This document shows positions 54,008 through 63,867 of a DNA stretch of 64,000 bases, one piece after another. The DNA lies in NCBI GenBank assembly GCA_016194975.1, contig JACQAM010000004.1:180966-244965 (forward strand). The letters run 5' to 3'. The notes below the pieces were generated by a model, which did no database searches, was not told where the DNA came from, and saw nothing but the letters and a program-made list of their open reading frames with translations. Origin of the DNA: Bacteroidota bacterium (GTDB lineage Bacteria > Bacteroidota > Bacteroidia > Palsa-965). Each line of letters begins with the position of its first letter. Position 1 is the first letter of the stretch. Made by a program: the position numbers and the translations under genes.

Positions 54008-56134
54008 CTATTCCAATTCCACGCCCACCACCAGCACATCATCGATCTGTTCAATACTGCCGCGCCATTCATCAAAACTATTTTCGAGTTCGGTTCCCTG
54101 TTGGAGCATAGGTGTGCTGTTCATTGAAATTAATTTTTCCTTCAACCGGCTGATGCGGAATTTTTTTCCGTCCGCTCCACCGAACTGATCCGTGATGCCA
54201 TCGGAGAACAAATAAAACTTTTCCACTTCATTCATTGGAACCAGTTGCGTGCGGAATGGTTTTTTCTCGGCTGCATAAAATCCTATTGGCTGGCGATCTC
54301 CTTTCAGTTCCGATAATTTTCCCTGCGAAATGTAGAGCATAGGATTATTTGCTCCGGAAAAAGAAATTTCTTTTTTCTTCTCATCGATCACGCAAAGAGC
54401 AATGTCCATTCCGTCGCGCACATTATCGACGGCAAACTGGTCTGTTTTTTCCTGCGATTGTTCCTTCTGTTTCAATAAAGCGACAACCGCATCGCTGAGG
54501 TGATCGAGAATCTTCCCGGGATCAGTGATCTTTTTTTCATTCACGATCTGGTTGAGTAAAGTATTCCCGATGAGCGACATGAAAGCGCCGGGAACTCCGT
54601 GGCCTGTGCAATCGCCGACAACAATTATTTTTTTTCCTTCACAATTACTCATCCAATAAAAATCGCCGCTCACAATATCACGCGGGCTGTAAAAGACAAA
54701 CGACTTCGGGAAAATATTTTTTCGTTCTTCTTCAGAAGGAAGAATGGCGCTCTGTATTCTTTTTGCATACGTTATGGAATCGCGCATGTCGTGATGTTGT
54801 TCTTCCACTATTTTTTTCTGCGCGGCTATTTCCGATTTTTGCTTTTCGAGGATTACATTCGCTTTGCGCGAGCGCGTTGCATTGCGCCAGACCGCACCCA
54901 CAAGCAACACGAGCAACGCAAGCGCAGCAATCATAAAAAGATTTCTTTTCTTCTGCTGGTCCAGCGCTGTATTCTTCAATTGAGTTTCCGTTTGCAGTTC
55001 TTTGATTTGTTTTTCTTTATTCGCCGTTTCAAACTGCGTGTTAAGTGTATTCAATTGCTCGCGGCTTTTTTCCCCGAGAAGCGTGTCCTGCATATCATGA
55101 TACATTTTAAAATAATCAAGCGCTTTATCGTATTCTCCCATCTTTGCAAGTACACTGGAGATCGTCATGTAATTCGTACTGAGCATGTCTTTATAATTGA
55201 TCTCTTTCGCAATGTCCATGCTCTTCTGCATATAAAACAATGCACTGTCGTACATCTCCATCGATTCGTAGATCGCGCCGATGTTGTTGCTCACAAGAGC
55301 AGTTCCGTTCAGATCACCGATCTTCTGGCGAATGGCGAGCGCACGAAAATAATATTCCAGTCCTTTTTTATGATCCCCCTTTCCGTCGTAGATCATGGCC
55401 ATATTATTCAAACAAATTGCAACGCCGCGCAGATGATTGTTCTTCTGAAAAAGTTCCAGCCCCTGCTTGTAATACTCGAGCGCTTTAACGGAGTCGCGTT
55501 TGTCAAGCCATACATTTCCTATTCTCGTCAGTGCATTCGCTTCTTTCATTTCATCTTTCGCCTTCTTGTATAACTCCAAACCTTTTTCTTCATTGAGCAA
55601 TGCATTCGCATAATCGAGTTTATCATGATAGATCAAACCGATATTGAGATACGTGAATCCCGCTTCATCAATATCCGATTCATTCTTGTTGCTCTGGAGC
55701 GCCCGGTTGTAATTCACAAGCGCTCCTGCGAGATCTCCTTGCTGGCGGAGTTCAAAACCGATCCTGTTATATCCCATCGCAACAAGATCCGAATCGCCGA
55801 TCGCTCTCGCTATTTTTATAGCAATCCTGTTTAACGTGATCGAGGAATCGCTATTGCCGGAATAAAAAACAGAATAGCCGAGATTGATATTCGAAAGCGC
55901 TTCCGCCTTTTTATCGCCGCATTTTTTCGAATAATTCATCGCCTGCTGCGCGTAATACATCGCCGACTTATTATCTGAATTTGAGAGACGTGCGCTGTAC
56001 TCGTTGCACAGGCGCGCTCGCACGGAATCGTGAGGCGCGGAAGAAATAATTCTGTTCAGTGAATCGGATTGGGCATTCACAGAAATACGGGAGAAAATAA
56101 ACAGGAGAATAAAAACTGCGGAGATATTCTTCAT
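54008..56134 (-). CDS. TPR-SpoIIE phosphatase, copy 2
   Basis: A 708-residue paralogue of the neighbouring phosphatase, with the same order: signal-like segment (MKNISAVFILLFIFSRISVNAQ), eight or more TPR units (YLNIGLIYHDKLDYANALLN, CLNNMAMIYDGKGDHKKGLE), a membrane helix at about 397-413 (NLFMIAALALLVLLVGAVW), coiled coil with EEQHHDMRDSITYAKRIQSA, and a SpoIIE PP2C domain with GDFYWM, VGDCTGHGVPGAFMSLIGN and LFSDGITDQFGG metal-binding motifs. It lies immediately upstream of copy 1 in the same direction, so they are likely an operon arising by duplication. Confidence 0.92.
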   Translation of the reverse strand: MKNISAVFILLFIFSRISVNAQSDSLNRIISSAPHDSVRARLCNEYSARLSNSDNKSAMYYAQQAMNYSKKCGDKKAEALSNINLGYSVFYSGNSDSSITLNRIAIKIARAIGDSDLVAMGYNRIGFELRQQGDLAGALVNYNRALQSNKNESDIDEAGFTYLNIGLIYHDKLDYANALLNEEKGLELYKKAKDEMKEANALTRIGNVWLDKRDSVKALEYYKQGLELFQKNNHLRGVAICLNNMAMIYDGKGDHKKGLEYYFRALAIRQKIGDLNGTALVSNNIGAIYESMEMYDSALFYMQKSMDIAKEINYKDMLSTNYMTISSVLAKMGEYDKALDYFKMYHDMQDTLLGEKSREQLNTLNTQFETANKEKQIKELQTETQLKNTALDQQKKRNLFMIAALALLVLLVGAVWRNATRSRKANVILEKQKSEIAAQKKIVEEQHHDMRDSITYAKRIQSAILPSEEERKNIFPKSFVFYSPRDIVSGDFYWMSNCEGKKIIVVGDCTGHGVPGAFMSLIGNTLLNQIVNEKKITDPGKILDHLSDAVVALLKQKEQSQEKTDQFAVDNVRDGMDIALCVIDEKKKEISFSGANNPMLYISQGKLSELKGDRQPIGFYAAEKKPFRTQLVPMNEVEKFYLFSDGITDQFGGADGKKFRISRLKEKLISMNSTPMLQQGTELENSFDEWRGSIEQIDDVLVVGVELE

Positions 56135-56259
56135 TCTGAATTGCTGACGGAAAAACAGGAAATGTATAAATCAGGCGTGAAAATAAAGAATATACTTCAG
56201 TTCATTCGTAATTTTTATTGGAACCGGGTCGCACGTAAAATAGAACACCGGATATCCGC

Positions 56260-57450
56260 TCAATACAAAAACCCAAACAACCACAATGGAATTTTTCCAC
56301 GTACACTGCTTTCAAGATTGTCGGCGACCACAAAACTGTTTTTTATTTTTTTCAGTTGTCGCGCGGTTTTATCTTTCCCTCCTATTTCGAATGTGAATTT
56401 GTGATCGATCACAAAATCTCCGGCTTCGCTGTACTCGATCTCATGTGCATAGCCAAGCTGATTGGCAAAAAAAGTTTCGCGCAGATTTCCTGCATTCACA
56501 TTATCAGCGGCAAAAGCAAATTGAAAATTCGTGTTCTCGAGATAGATCTTATCCGGTTTTTGCAACTGCGTAATTCCTTTCGCATCGCGATAAAGATTGC
56601 GCGTGATGTGCGCTTCGGCGAGAAAATACAGGTAAGTGATAAAAGTATTTCTGTTCAAACCCATACGCTCACTCAGTTTACTAACGTTTGGAATGAAAGG
56701 AACAGACTCGGAAATAATTTGCAGCAACTGCCGCAATTTTACAACATACGCTGTATCTACTCTTCGCAGTAGCGGCAATTCTATCTCGAGAATAAGATTC
56801 ACCACTTCTTCCAGTCGCTGATGATAGAGTTCGGGAACTTCCCGGAAGAAAGGATAATATCCACTCTTCAGATAATCACGGAAATATTTCAGCGGCCTGA
56901 TCTTCGCATTCACTTTTCCGGAGATGGCGGAATGATCTTCCAGGATTTCCTTCAATGAATACTTTTGAAATTTTGTTCCGGCAACAAGATTCAGATATTC
57001 TCTGTACGACAATCCCTGCATCGTGTACACGATCGCGCGCCTGCTCAGATCTGCTCGCGCATTGAGAATTTCAAGAAGCGACGATCCGGTAAAAACTATT
57101 TTCAATTTCGGATGATCGTCATAAATATTTTTTAATTCCTGCGACCAGTTGGGATAACGATGCACTTCATCGAGAAAAAGATACCGGCCTCCGTGTTTTA
57201 CAAATTCATCAGCAAGCGACGTAAGCGTATTCGCGCCGAACCAGATATTGTCGAGACTCACATAAAGCGTCGAGTCGGCCGGCAAATTCATTTTAATGTA
57301 TTGAAGTAATAACGTGGTCTTCCCCACTCCTCTCGCGCCTTTTATCCCGATGAGTCGTGCTTCCCAGCGGATCTCGTCCATGATGCCGCGCACGAAGTCG
57401 AGGGAGGTGTTCTCCAGTTTCCGGCGGTGTTTCTCAATGAGGGAATCCAT
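56260..57450 (-). CDS. AAA-like ATPase with DUF4143-type C-terminus
   Basis: A 396-residue protein. The Walker A motif GARGVGKTT (38-46) and Walker B LFLDEVHR (91-98) lie in an AAA_14-like domain, and the C-terminal half resembles DUF4143 (LPLLRRVDTAYVVKLRQLLQ, IYLENTNFQFAFAADNVN). Such proteins are common, mobile and often expanded in Bacteroidota; the function is unknown and has been speculated to involve DNA. The gene stands alone, between the phosphatases and OmpA genes. No mobile element border is visible nearby. Confidence 0.9.
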   Translation of the reverse strand: MDSLIEKHRRKLENTSLDFVRGIMDEIRWEARLIGIKGARGVGKTTLLLQYIKMNLPADSTLYVSLDNIWFGANTLTSLADEFVKHGGRYLFLDEVHRYPNWSQELKNIYDDHPKLKIVFTGSSLLEILNARADLSRRAIVYTMQGLSYREYLNLVAGTKFQKYSLKEILEDHSAISGKVNAKIRPLKYFRDYLKSGYYPFFREVPELYHQRLEEVVNLILEIELPLLRRVDTAYVVKLRQLLQIISESVPFIPNVSKLSERMGLNRNTFITYLYFLAEAHITRNLYRDAKGITQLQKPDKIYLENTNFQFAFAADNVNAGNLRETFFANQLGYAHEIEYSEAGDFVIDHKFTFEIGGKDKTARQLKKIKNSFVVADNLESSVRGKIPLWLFGFLY

Positions 57451-57529
57451 AGTTGCTTGTTATGATAAGCAAATATAGTTATTTTTTGCTTAGTATGGTA
57501 AGCAATTTTTTTACGAATCCCGGAAATTC

Positions 57530-58594
57530 CTATTCCGAAAAAATAAATTCCACCCTCCTGTTCTTCGCGGGATCTTTTCCCAATGGTTTGGAGGAACCAT
57601 AACCTTTTGTGGTAATTCTCTTCGCATCGATTCCTTTCGAAACAAAATATCTTTTCACCGCACGCGCACGCGCCTCCGAGAGTTTTTGATTTGCATCAGT
57701 CGTACCGGTTGAATCCGTGTGGCCGTCGATTTCGACTTTAATCTTCGGGGTTTGTGATAATTCATTGGAGAGTAAATCCAATTTCCAGTAGGAATCGCTG
57801 TTGATCGTTGAATCTCCGGACGCAAAATGAATATCGTCTGCAATGATTTTTTTTCCGGCGGAAATTGAATCGTCGTACGCGATGAGAGAAATATCGTCAA
57901 TGTAATAATACGAACTGCGACCCTTCTTGTTATTTGTGGAACTGCCCGTGGAATATGAAGATGTATCTGAAAGATTCTTCAATTCCGGAGTTGATGACAG
58001 ACATTTCGTAAAATCCCCTAAGACAAAATACTTTTCCCCTCCCTTTGCGGTATAGAGGATCGAAACTTTTCTCCAGACTCCTCTCTCAGTAAAGTATTCT
58101 TTGATTCGTGAGGAAGCGTGAGGTAAAGATGGGTTGATCATATCATCAGAACTCACAAATAATTTTTGTCCGCTGAAATGAATGCCAATGGAATCTATAG
58201 AATAATTACTTTGATCATAGAGGGCCAGATAAAATGTCATAAGGTATTCTTGTCCTGTAACCAATGGAACTGTTAATTCACCTCCGACGTATTCGTAATA
58301 TTCTCCCGAATAAGCGGAATAGGATGAGATAAATCCCGCAAAAGAATTTCCTGAATGAGGGAGAATTTTAATTTGAGATGACCAAGTTGCCTGGTTTCTC
58401 ATCATATAAAAATCCGGGCTTCCATAAGTTGGATTGTAAAACCCTGCAACATGATAAACAGAAAAAACATCCATTTGTTTTGGCTTGAAAACCGAATCTT
58501 TACTTTCAAAATCACCATTCACCACAAGATTCTGCGAATGCAAAACAGAACACGAAATACTAAACACCAAAAAAAGGAAAACGATCTTCTTCAT
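57530..58594 (-). CDS. OmpA-family protein with N-terminal CBM-like domain
   Basis: A 354-residue exported protein (signal peptide MKKIVFLFLVFSISCSVLHSQ). Residues about 25-235 form a beta-sandwich with LVVNGDFESKDSVFKPKQMD and YYYIDDISLIAYDD, which looks like a carbohydrate-binding or discoidin-type fold. The C-terminal 110 residues are an OmpA-like peptidoglycan-binding domain (IDGHTDSTGTTDANQKLSEA, LSEARARAVKRYFVSKGIDA, NRRVEF). Location is periplasm or outer membrane. A terminator of the downstream nrd operon lies between them. Confidence 0.88.
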   Translation of the reverse strand: MKKIVFLFLVFSISCSVLHSQNLVVNGDFESKDSVFKPKQMDVFSVYHVAGFYNPTYGSPDFYMMRNQATWSSQIKILPHSGNSFAGFISSYSAYSGEYYEYVGGELTVPLVTGQEYLMTFYLALYDQSNYSIDSIGIHFSGQKLFVSSDDMINPSLPHASSRIKEYFTERGVWRKVSILYTAKGGEKYFVLGDFTKCLSSTPELKNLSDTSSYSTGSSTNNKKGRSSYYYIDDISLIAYDDSISAGKKIIADDIHFASGDSTINSDSYWKLDLLSNELSQTPKIKVEIDGHTDSTGTTDANQKLSEARARAVKRYFVSKGIDAKRITTKGYGSSKPLGKDPAKNRRVEFIFSE

Positions 58595-58634
58595 TGTAAT
58601 AATCCATATACAAGTTAGACAAACTATCCGAAAA

Positions 58635-58665
58635 TAAAAACCGCCACTCTTTCGGATAGCGGTTT
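58635..58665 (-). terminator. Intrinsic terminator of the nrdAB operon
   Basis: On the minus strand AAACCGC ... GCGGTTT (58665-58659 with 58644-58638) is followed by T-rich sequence from 58640 down. It lies about 70 bp beyond the nrdA stop. A second pairing CTATCCG/CGGATAG (58624-58630 with 58653-58659) shares the region. Confidence 0.72.
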
Positions 58666-58671
58666 CTGAAT

Positions 58672-58735
58672 TTGTCAGACTGAGGCCTGAGCGTGAAGCA
58701 AGTTGTCAGACTGAGCTTGTCGAAGGCTGACGAAG
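58672..58735. repeat. Dispersed palindromic repeat (GTCAGACT family), second copy
   Basis: Two GTCAGACT units (58673-58682 and 58704-58711) and a stem GTCAG ... CTGAC with GAGCTTGTCGAAG loop. It resembles the repeat at 6579-6653. It lies between the nrdA stop and its terminator, so it is transcribed as part of the nrd 3' UTR. Confidence 0.6.
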
Positions 58736-58736
58736 T

Positions 58737-61118
58737 CTAACTCCCACACGCCTCACACGCATCAGGATTATCGAGCGAGCAGGCCATTTGTTCTTTTGCT
58801 TCATCGAGTGAAACGGCGGTTTCCGCCACCACTTCATTCACCGGTTCTGCAAGCGCGCTCTGGTCGACAGTGAATTTGATTGCATCGGCTGCTGCTTTTG
58901 TGCGCAGGTAATACATTCCTGTTTTCAAACCTTTTTCCCACGCGTAAAAATGCATGGAAGTTAGTTTTGCAAAATTCGGAGAAGGCACAAATAAATTCAG
59001 CGACTGCGATTGGCAGATGTATGCGCCGCGATCGGCTGCCATATCGATAAGTGAACGTTGAGAAATTTCCCAGACTGTGCGGTAAATATCTTTTACATTC
59101 TGCGGAATCTCCGGAATTTCCTGCACACTTCCGTTCGCTGCAATAATTTTATTTTTCAGGTTATCATTCCACAATCCGAGTTTCACGAGATCTTTCAGCA
59201 GATGTTTATTCACTACAACAAATTCTCCGGAGAGAACACGACGTGTATAAATGTTCGACGTGTAAGGTTCGAAACATTCGTTGTTGCCGAGAATTTGTGA
59301 AGTGGAAGCCGTAGGCATTGGTGCAAGCAGCAATGAATTCCTTATTCCGAATTTTTTCACTTCCTCGCGGAGAATGTCCCATTCCCAGCGCGAACCCGGA
59401 GTAACGCCCCACATGTCGAACTGGAAAATTCCTTTTGATGCAGGAGATCCGGGGAAAGTTTCATAAGCGCCGTCTCTCTTCGCGAGATCTTTCGAAGCCG
59501 TCATCGAAGCATAATAGATTGTCTCATGAATTTCGGAATTAAGTTTTCTCGCTTCGGGCGAATCGAACGGATAACGCATGAGAATGAAAGTATCTGCCAG
59601 TCCCTGCACACCGAGCCCGATGGGGCGATGGCGCATGTTCGAACGACGCGCTTCAGGAACGGGATAATAATTTCCGTCAATGATCTTGTTCAGATTTTTC
59701 GTGACGGTATAAGTCACTTCAAAAAGTTTCTGGTGATCGAATTGTCCTTTGTCAACGAAACGCGGCAACGCGAGTGAAGCAAGATTACAAACCGCGATCT
59801 CTTCGGAGGAAGTGTACTCCATGATCTCTGTGCAGAGATTTGATGATTTGATGGTTCCAAGATTCTGCTGGTTGCTTTTCCTGTTTGCAGCATCTTTGAA
59901 AAGCATGTAAGGATTTCCGGTTTCGATCTGTGATTCGAGAATAGCGAACCAGAGATCCTGCGCCTGTATCGTTTTGCGCTGGCGGCCTTCCGCTTCATAT
60001 TTCTCATAAAGTTTTTCAAATTCTTCACCCCAGCATTCGTGCAAACCCGGAGCTTCATTCGGGCAGAAGAGTGACCAGGTAGAATTTTCTTTCACACGTT
60101 TCATAAAAAGATCGGGGATCCACATGGCGGTGAAAAGATCGCGCGCGCGCATTTCTTCTTTCCCGTTATTTTTTCTGATATCGAGAAATTCGAAAATATC
60201 AGCGTGCCAGGGTTCGAGATAAATCGCAAAAGATCCTTTGCGTTTTCCGCCGCCCTGATCCACGTATCGTGCGGTGTCGTTGTACACGCGCAGCATGGGA
60301 ATAATTCCATTGGAAGTTCCGTTGGTGCCTTTGATGTAAGAACCGGTTGCGCGAATGTTGTGAATGCTCAATCCGATTCCGCCGGCGCTCTGAGAAATTT
60401 TCGCACAATTTTTCAGCGTATCATAAATTCCGTCGATGCTGTCTTCTTTCACTGTCAATAAAAAGCAGGAAGACATTTGCGGTTTGGGTGTTCCCGCGTT
60501 GAAGAGCGTGGGCGTTGCGTGCGTGAACCAGCGCTCGCTCATGAGATTGTAAGTTTCTATTGCCGATTCAATATCTTCTTTGTGAATTCCAACGGACACG
60601 CGCATGAGCATGTGCTGCGGGCGCTCGGCAACTTTTCCGTCGATCTTCAGCAGGTAAGAACGTTCGAGTGTTTTGAATCCGAAATAATCATAACCGAAAT
60701 CGCGATCGTAGATGATAGATGAATCGAGCAGTTGCGCATTGTTGTGGATAATTTCATAAACATCATCTGCAATAAGCGCCGCCTTGTGTCCGGTTTTCGG
60801 ATCAAGATAATTGTAGAGAAGATCTATCGTTTTCGAAAAAGATTTTTCTGTGTTCTTATGCAAATTGGAAACGGCTATGCGCGATGCGAGCAACGCATAG
60901 TCGGGATGTTTAGTGGTGAGCGACGCGGCGGTTTCGGCTGCGAGATTGTCGAGTTCGCTGGTGGTGACACCGGGATAAATTCCCTGGATCACTTTCATAG
61001 CCACTTCCACTGCGCTTACATGCACCGGGTCGAGTGCATAGCAGAGTTTCTGAATCCGGGCTGTGACTTTGTCGAATTTCACAGACTCCTTGCTTCCGTC
61101 GCGTTTGATTACATACAT
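58737..61118 (-). CDS. nrdA: Class Ia ribonucleoside-diphosphate reductase alpha subunit
   Basis: A 793-residue subunit that reduces ribonucleoside diphosphates. The N-terminal ATP-cone (1-90) is followed by the catalytic barrel. Redox cysteines lie at Cys218 (SSCFLLTV), Cys429 and Cys444 ([16 protein letters not shown]), the same numbering as eukaryotic R1, and the C-terminal tail ends ACEACGS, as in eukaryotic R1. Signature [11 protein letters not shown] and [17 protein letters not shown] are present. It forms an operon with nrdB upstream (88-bp gap). Confidence 0.97.
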   Translation of the reverse strand: MYVIKRDGSKESVKFDKVTARIQKLCYALDPVHVSAVEVAMKVIQGIYPGVTTSELDNLAAETAASLTTKHPDYALLASRIAVSNLHKNTEKSFSKTIDLLYNYLDPKTGHKAALIADDVYEIIHNNAQLLDSSIIYDRDFGYDYFGFKTLERSYLLKIDGKVAERPQHMLMRVSVGIHKEDIESAIETYNLMSERWFTHATPTLFNAGTPKPQMSSCFLLTVKEDSIDGIYDTLKNCAKISQSAGGIGLSIHNIRATGSYIKGTNGTSNGIIPMLRVYNDTARYVDQGGGKRKGSFAIYLEPWHADIFEFLDIRKNNGKEEMRARDLFTAMWIPDLFMKRVKENSTWSLFCPNEAPGLHECWGEEFEKLYEKYEAEGRQRKTIQAQDLWFAILESQIETGNPYMLFKDAANRKSNQQNLGTIKSSNLCTEIMEYTSSEEIAVCNLASLALPRFVDKGQFDHQKLFEVTYTVTKNLNKIIDGNYYPVPEARRSNMRHRPIGLGVQGLADTFILMRYPFDSPEARKLNSEIHETIYYASMTASKDLAKRDGAYETFPGSPASKGIFQFDMWGVTPGSRWEWDILREEVKKFGIRNSLLLAPMPTASTSQILGNNECFEPYTSNIYTRRVLSGEFVVVNKHLLKDLVKLGLWNDNLKNKIIAANGSVQEIPEIPQNVKDIYRTVWEISQRSLIDMAADRGAYICQSQSLNLFVPSPNFAKLTSMHFYAWEKGLKTGMYYLRTKAAADAIKFTVDQSALAEPVNEVVAETAVSLDEAKEQMACSLDNPDACEACGS

Positions 61119-61206
61119 AAGGGGGAGCGTTTTTGGGTTTTGAGGATCGGGAGGATTGCGTATGCAGTTTTTTTTCTTTCAGCTCATCGCTGAGTTGAAT
61201 TTCAGT

Positions 61207-62184
61207 TTAAAAATCTTCGTCGAGTTTAAAAACGTTGCTTGCACGGTCGCCTGTAACACCTGCTTTCTGGTATTCTGCAACACGTTTTTCAAAGAAATTG
61301 GTTTTGCCCTGGAGCGAGATCATTTCCATGAAGTCGAACGGATTGGTTGCATTGTAAACTTTGCTGCAACCGAGTGCAACGAGCAAACGATCGGCAACGA
61401 ATTCAATGTAACGGCACATGAGTTCGGAATTCATACCAATGAGTTTCACAGGAATCGCATCGGTCACAAATTCTTTTTCAATTTCTACTGCGTTGGTGAT
61501 GATCTCCCGCACTTTTGATTCGGGTAATTGATGACGAAGATGTTTGGTGTAAAGCAAACAAGCGAAATCACAATGCAATCCTTCGTCGCGTGAAATAAGT
61601 TCATTGGAAAAAGAAAGTCCCGGCATGAGTCCGCGTTTCTTCAACCAGAAGATGGAACAGAAAGAGCCGGAGAAGAAAATTCCTTCCACTGCAGCGAATG
61701 CGATGAGTCGCTCTGCAAATCCGCCGCTGCCGATCCATTTCAATGCCCACTCTGCTTTTTTCCCAACAGCAGGAACCGTATCGATAGCATGGAAGAGTTT
61801 ATCTTTTTCTGCCGGATCCTTGATGTAAGTGTCGATGAGCAGCGAGTAGGTTTCGCTGTGAATATTCTCGATCATGATCTGGAATCCGTAGAAGCAGCGT
61901 GCTTCAGGATACTGGACTTCATTGGTAAAATTGATCGCGAGATTTTCATTTACAATTCCGTCGCTTGCTGCGAAGAAAGCGAGCACGTGTTTTACGAAAT
62001 GCCGCTCGTCGTCATTGAGTTTGCCGGTCCAGTCGGAATTATCAGCAGAGAGATCGATCTCTTCGGCCGTCCAGAAACTGGCTTCGGCCTTTTTATACAT
62101 TTCCCAGATGTCGTGGTGTTTGATCGGAAATAAAACAAAGCGGTCTTTGTTATCGGTGAGAATGGGTTCGTTCACTTCTGCCAT
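61207..62184 (-). CDS. nrdB: Class Ia ribonucleotide reductase beta subunit
   Basis: A 325-residue ferritin-like subunit that holds the di-iron centre and stable tyrosyl radical. Metal ligands include Asp75 ([11 protein letters not shown]), Glu106 and His109 ([13 protein letters not shown]), plus the later [15 protein letters not shown] segment; Tyr113 is the expected radical tyrosine in the eukaryote-type arrangement (HSETY, compare HSEMY of mammalian R2). The start is at 62184 with AGGAGG 8 bp upstream on the minus strand. It is first in the operon, then nrdA. Confidence 0.97.
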   Translation of the reverse strand: MAEVNEPILTDNKDRFVLFPIKHHDIWEMYKKAEASFWTAEEIDLSADNSDWTGKLNDDERHFVKHVLAFFAASDGIVNENLAINFTNEVQYPEARCFYGFQIMIENIHSETYSLLIDTYIKDPAEKDKLFHAIDTVPAVGKKAEWALKWIGSGGFAERLIAFAAVEGIFFSGSFCSIFWLKKRGLMPGLSFSNELISRDEGLHCDFACLLYTKHLRHQLPESKVREIITNAVEIEKEFVTDAIPVKLIGMNSELMCRYIEFVADRLLVALGCSKVYNATNPFDFMEMISLQGKTNFFEKRVAEYQKAGVTGDRASNVFKLDEDF

Positions 62185-62192
62185 AAAATTCG

Positions 62193-62198
62193 CCTCCT
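62193..62198 (-). promoter_or_regulatory. Strong Shine-Dalgarno before nrdB
   Basis: AGGAGG on the minus strand, 8 bp upstream of the nrdB ATG. Such perfect sites are uncommon in Bacteroidota genes, most of which here lack one, so it supports the chosen start and suggests high translation. Confidence 0.65.
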
Positions 62199-62246
62199 GG
62201 GAGATTAATTGATTCGTAATTCGGTTAATTGTTGGTGTTCTTGGCG

Positions 62247-62271
62247 AAAAAAGCAGGCCGCTAAGCCTGCT
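62247..62271 (-). terminator. Leader terminator/attenuator upstream of nrdB
   Basis: AGCAGGC (62271-62265 in minus order) pairs with GCCTGCT (62258-62252), loop 6 nt, followed by a T-tract TTTTTT reaching 62247. It lies 63 bp upstream of the nrdB start codon, with no visible promoter between, so transcription of nrdAB would need to read through it. It could instead end transcripts coming from the DUF3109 gene. Confidence 0.6.
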
Positions 62272-62562
62272 GTTTAAGTGTTACGTCGATCATTCTGACG
62301 CTTCAATCACACGAAGGCAAATTTTTAGAAAATGCGTGGAGTAGTCAAGTTTATTCGATTAACATTTAACCGAAGTTTTGCACACAGTACCGAAACAACT
62401 TTTGTTGATAACGACTAATAACACCGGACTTTTTCAGGATTCACGCGGGTTCCACGTGAGGTCAGTTTTTTTTGAAAAAAAGTTGGGATTGCTCTTGCAG
62501 GATTCAAATTTACGTTTGTAGAGTGAGAATTTTTTTTTCAGTCAGAGCATCCTGCTGCCGGA

Positions 62563-63138
62563 TCATTTTTTGTTTGCGACAAACTCCGCTGCGGCTTCGA
62601 GTTGTTCGAACCATTCGCTTCCGTATTTTCTTACGAGCGCTGTCTTCACGAATTTATAAACGGGCACCTCTAATTTTTCTCCACATGCACAGGCCGGTTT
62701 GCAGATGTTCCACTTCTCATAATTCACAGCATCAAAACTTTTATGCGCAGTGATCCTCACCGGATATAAATGACACGAAATGGGTTTTTGCCATTTTATT
62801 TTCCCATCCTTCCACGCCATTTCAATTCCGCACAAAGCCATGCCATTCTCAAAAACAGTGTAGGCGCATTCTTTATTTCCATTCACGAGCGGCGTCACTT
62901 TATCTCCGTCCGAATCTTTGAGCCACGTTCCCTGCTTTTCTATCGCTGCAATTCCTTTTTCAGTGAGATAGGGTTTGACTTTATCATAGATCTTTTCAAG
63001 AATTTCGGTTTCTTCTTTTTCCAGCGGCGCGCCCGAGTCACCGTGCACACAACACGCGCCCTTGCACGCATGCAGATCGCAGACGAATTTTTTTTCTACC
63101 ACATCGTCGGAGATCAGCGTTCTTCCTATTTCAATCAT
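62563..63138 (-). CDS. DUF3109 family protein
   Basis: A 191-residue protein recognised as DUF3109, a Bacteroidota family with conserved cysteines. I start at 63138 (MIEIGRTLISDDVVEKKFVC). Cysteine-rich motif CDLHACKGACCVHGDSGAP (about 20-38) and the later CAYTVFENGMALCGIE, CHLYPVRI and CKPACACG suggest a metal- or Fe-S-binding site. Function unknown. It is upstream of the nrd leader in the same direction, and the WD40 gene lies upstream of it. Confidence 0.88.
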   Translation of the reverse strand: MIEIGRTLISDDVVEKKFVCDLHACKGACCVHGDSGAPLEKEETEILEKIYDKVKPYLTEKGIAAIEKQGTWLKDSDGDKVTPLVNGNKECAYTVFENGMALCGIEMAWKDGKIKWQKPISCHLYPVRITAHKSFDAVNYEKWNICKPACACGEKLEVPVYKFVKTALVRKYGSEWFEQLEAAAEFVANKK

Positions 63139-63173
63139 GTTGCAAAGGTAAGGAGAACTGAGAGGTGAGAACT

Positions 63174-63860
63174 TCACAAAGCAAACTTCTGCACCACGAT
63201 CACTTCGTGAAAATCTCCGTAGGTGGTGAAAGCCACATACACCGACTGATCATCATTGGCAAAAATGATCGCGTTCCCGCCCGAATTAAATTCTCCGAGT
63301 TCTCCGGCAGATTTTCCGGTTTCCGCATCATACAATAAAACCGGCGCACCGGTTCCTGATCCGCAGGCGCAGATTTTTTTTCCATCATGAGAAAAAGCAA
63401 CTCCATACACATAATCTTCTTCGCCGGTTTTCCATACGGAGATCCATTTTGCTTTTTTTGTCGCGAGGTCCCAGCAGGTAATTTTTTTATCTGTTCCGCC
63501 CGATGCAACACTTTTTCCATCGGGAGAAAACGCAACGGCCACCACATCTGTTTTGGTGGCGATGTGCGTGGACAATTTCGCAGTGGCAATGTCAAAAATA
63601 TCGATGCCGTGATTTCCATTGGAGATCGCCACGGCGAGTTGTGTTCCATCGGCGCTCACATCAAGATTCGAGATCGCATAATGTTCGTTGTCGCTTGTGA
63701 TAAAATTTTTTGTGACTTTCTTTTCATTGAGGTCCCATGCATCGATCAGCGTTTTTTTATAATCGGCGGCAGGAGCAGCAGCCACGTAGAGTTCATCAGT
63801 GGTGGTGGAAAATTTTACTTTAGAAATATCGGTGTAATCTTTCACCACGTACCACAACAT
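63174..63860 (-). CDS. WD40-repeat protein, N-terminus possibly disrupted
   Basis: A 228-residue propeller protein when started at 63860 (MLWYVVKDYTDISKVKF). It has about four WD40 blades, for example VDVVAVAFSPDGKSVASGGTD-like (DVVAVAFSPDGKSVAS) and KKITCWDLATKKAKWISVWK. Seven blades normally need 280-320 residues, so it is short. The open frame continues to 63893, but its first 11 codons are read through a palindrome next to a transposase gene. The 5' end may therefore have been truncated or re-started by insertion of a mobile element. Function unknown. Confidence 0.72.
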   Translation of the reverse strand: MLWYVVKDYTDISKVKFSTTTDELYVAAAPAADYKKTLIDAWDLNEKKVTKNFITSDNEHYAISNLDVSADGTQLAVAISNGNHGIDIFDIATAKLSTHIATKTDVVAVAFSPDGKSVASGGTDKKITCWDLATKKAKWISVWKTGEEDYVYGVAFSHDGKKICACGSGTGAPVLLYDAETGKSAGELGEFNSGGNAIIFANDDQSVYVAFTTYGDFHEVIVVQKFAL

Positions 63861-63867
63861 TAAACGA

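Larger units (their letters stand above)
62185..62562. other. 378-bp region upstream of nrdB
   Basis: On the minus strand it carries a hairpin around 62282-62316 (GTGT ... ACAC with inner GCGTC/GACGT), then a strong terminator-like hairpin, then the AGGAGG ribosome-binding site. No gene is supported; the open frame at 62472-62753 overlaps the DUF3109 gene on the other strand. A minus-strand TAAATTTG (complement of about 62504-62511) matches the -7 consensus, but no good -33 precedes it. Confidence 0.5.

Noticed and set aside
54599..55573. 324-codon plus-strand frame antisense to the second SpoIIE gene
   Set aside because: It reads through the TPR repeats of the real gene in reverse and is His/Phe/Ile rich, typical of a shadow frame.
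62185..62330. nrd leader as a cobalamin riboswitch
   Set aside because: No B12-box-like sequence is visible; only generic hairpins and a terminator are present.
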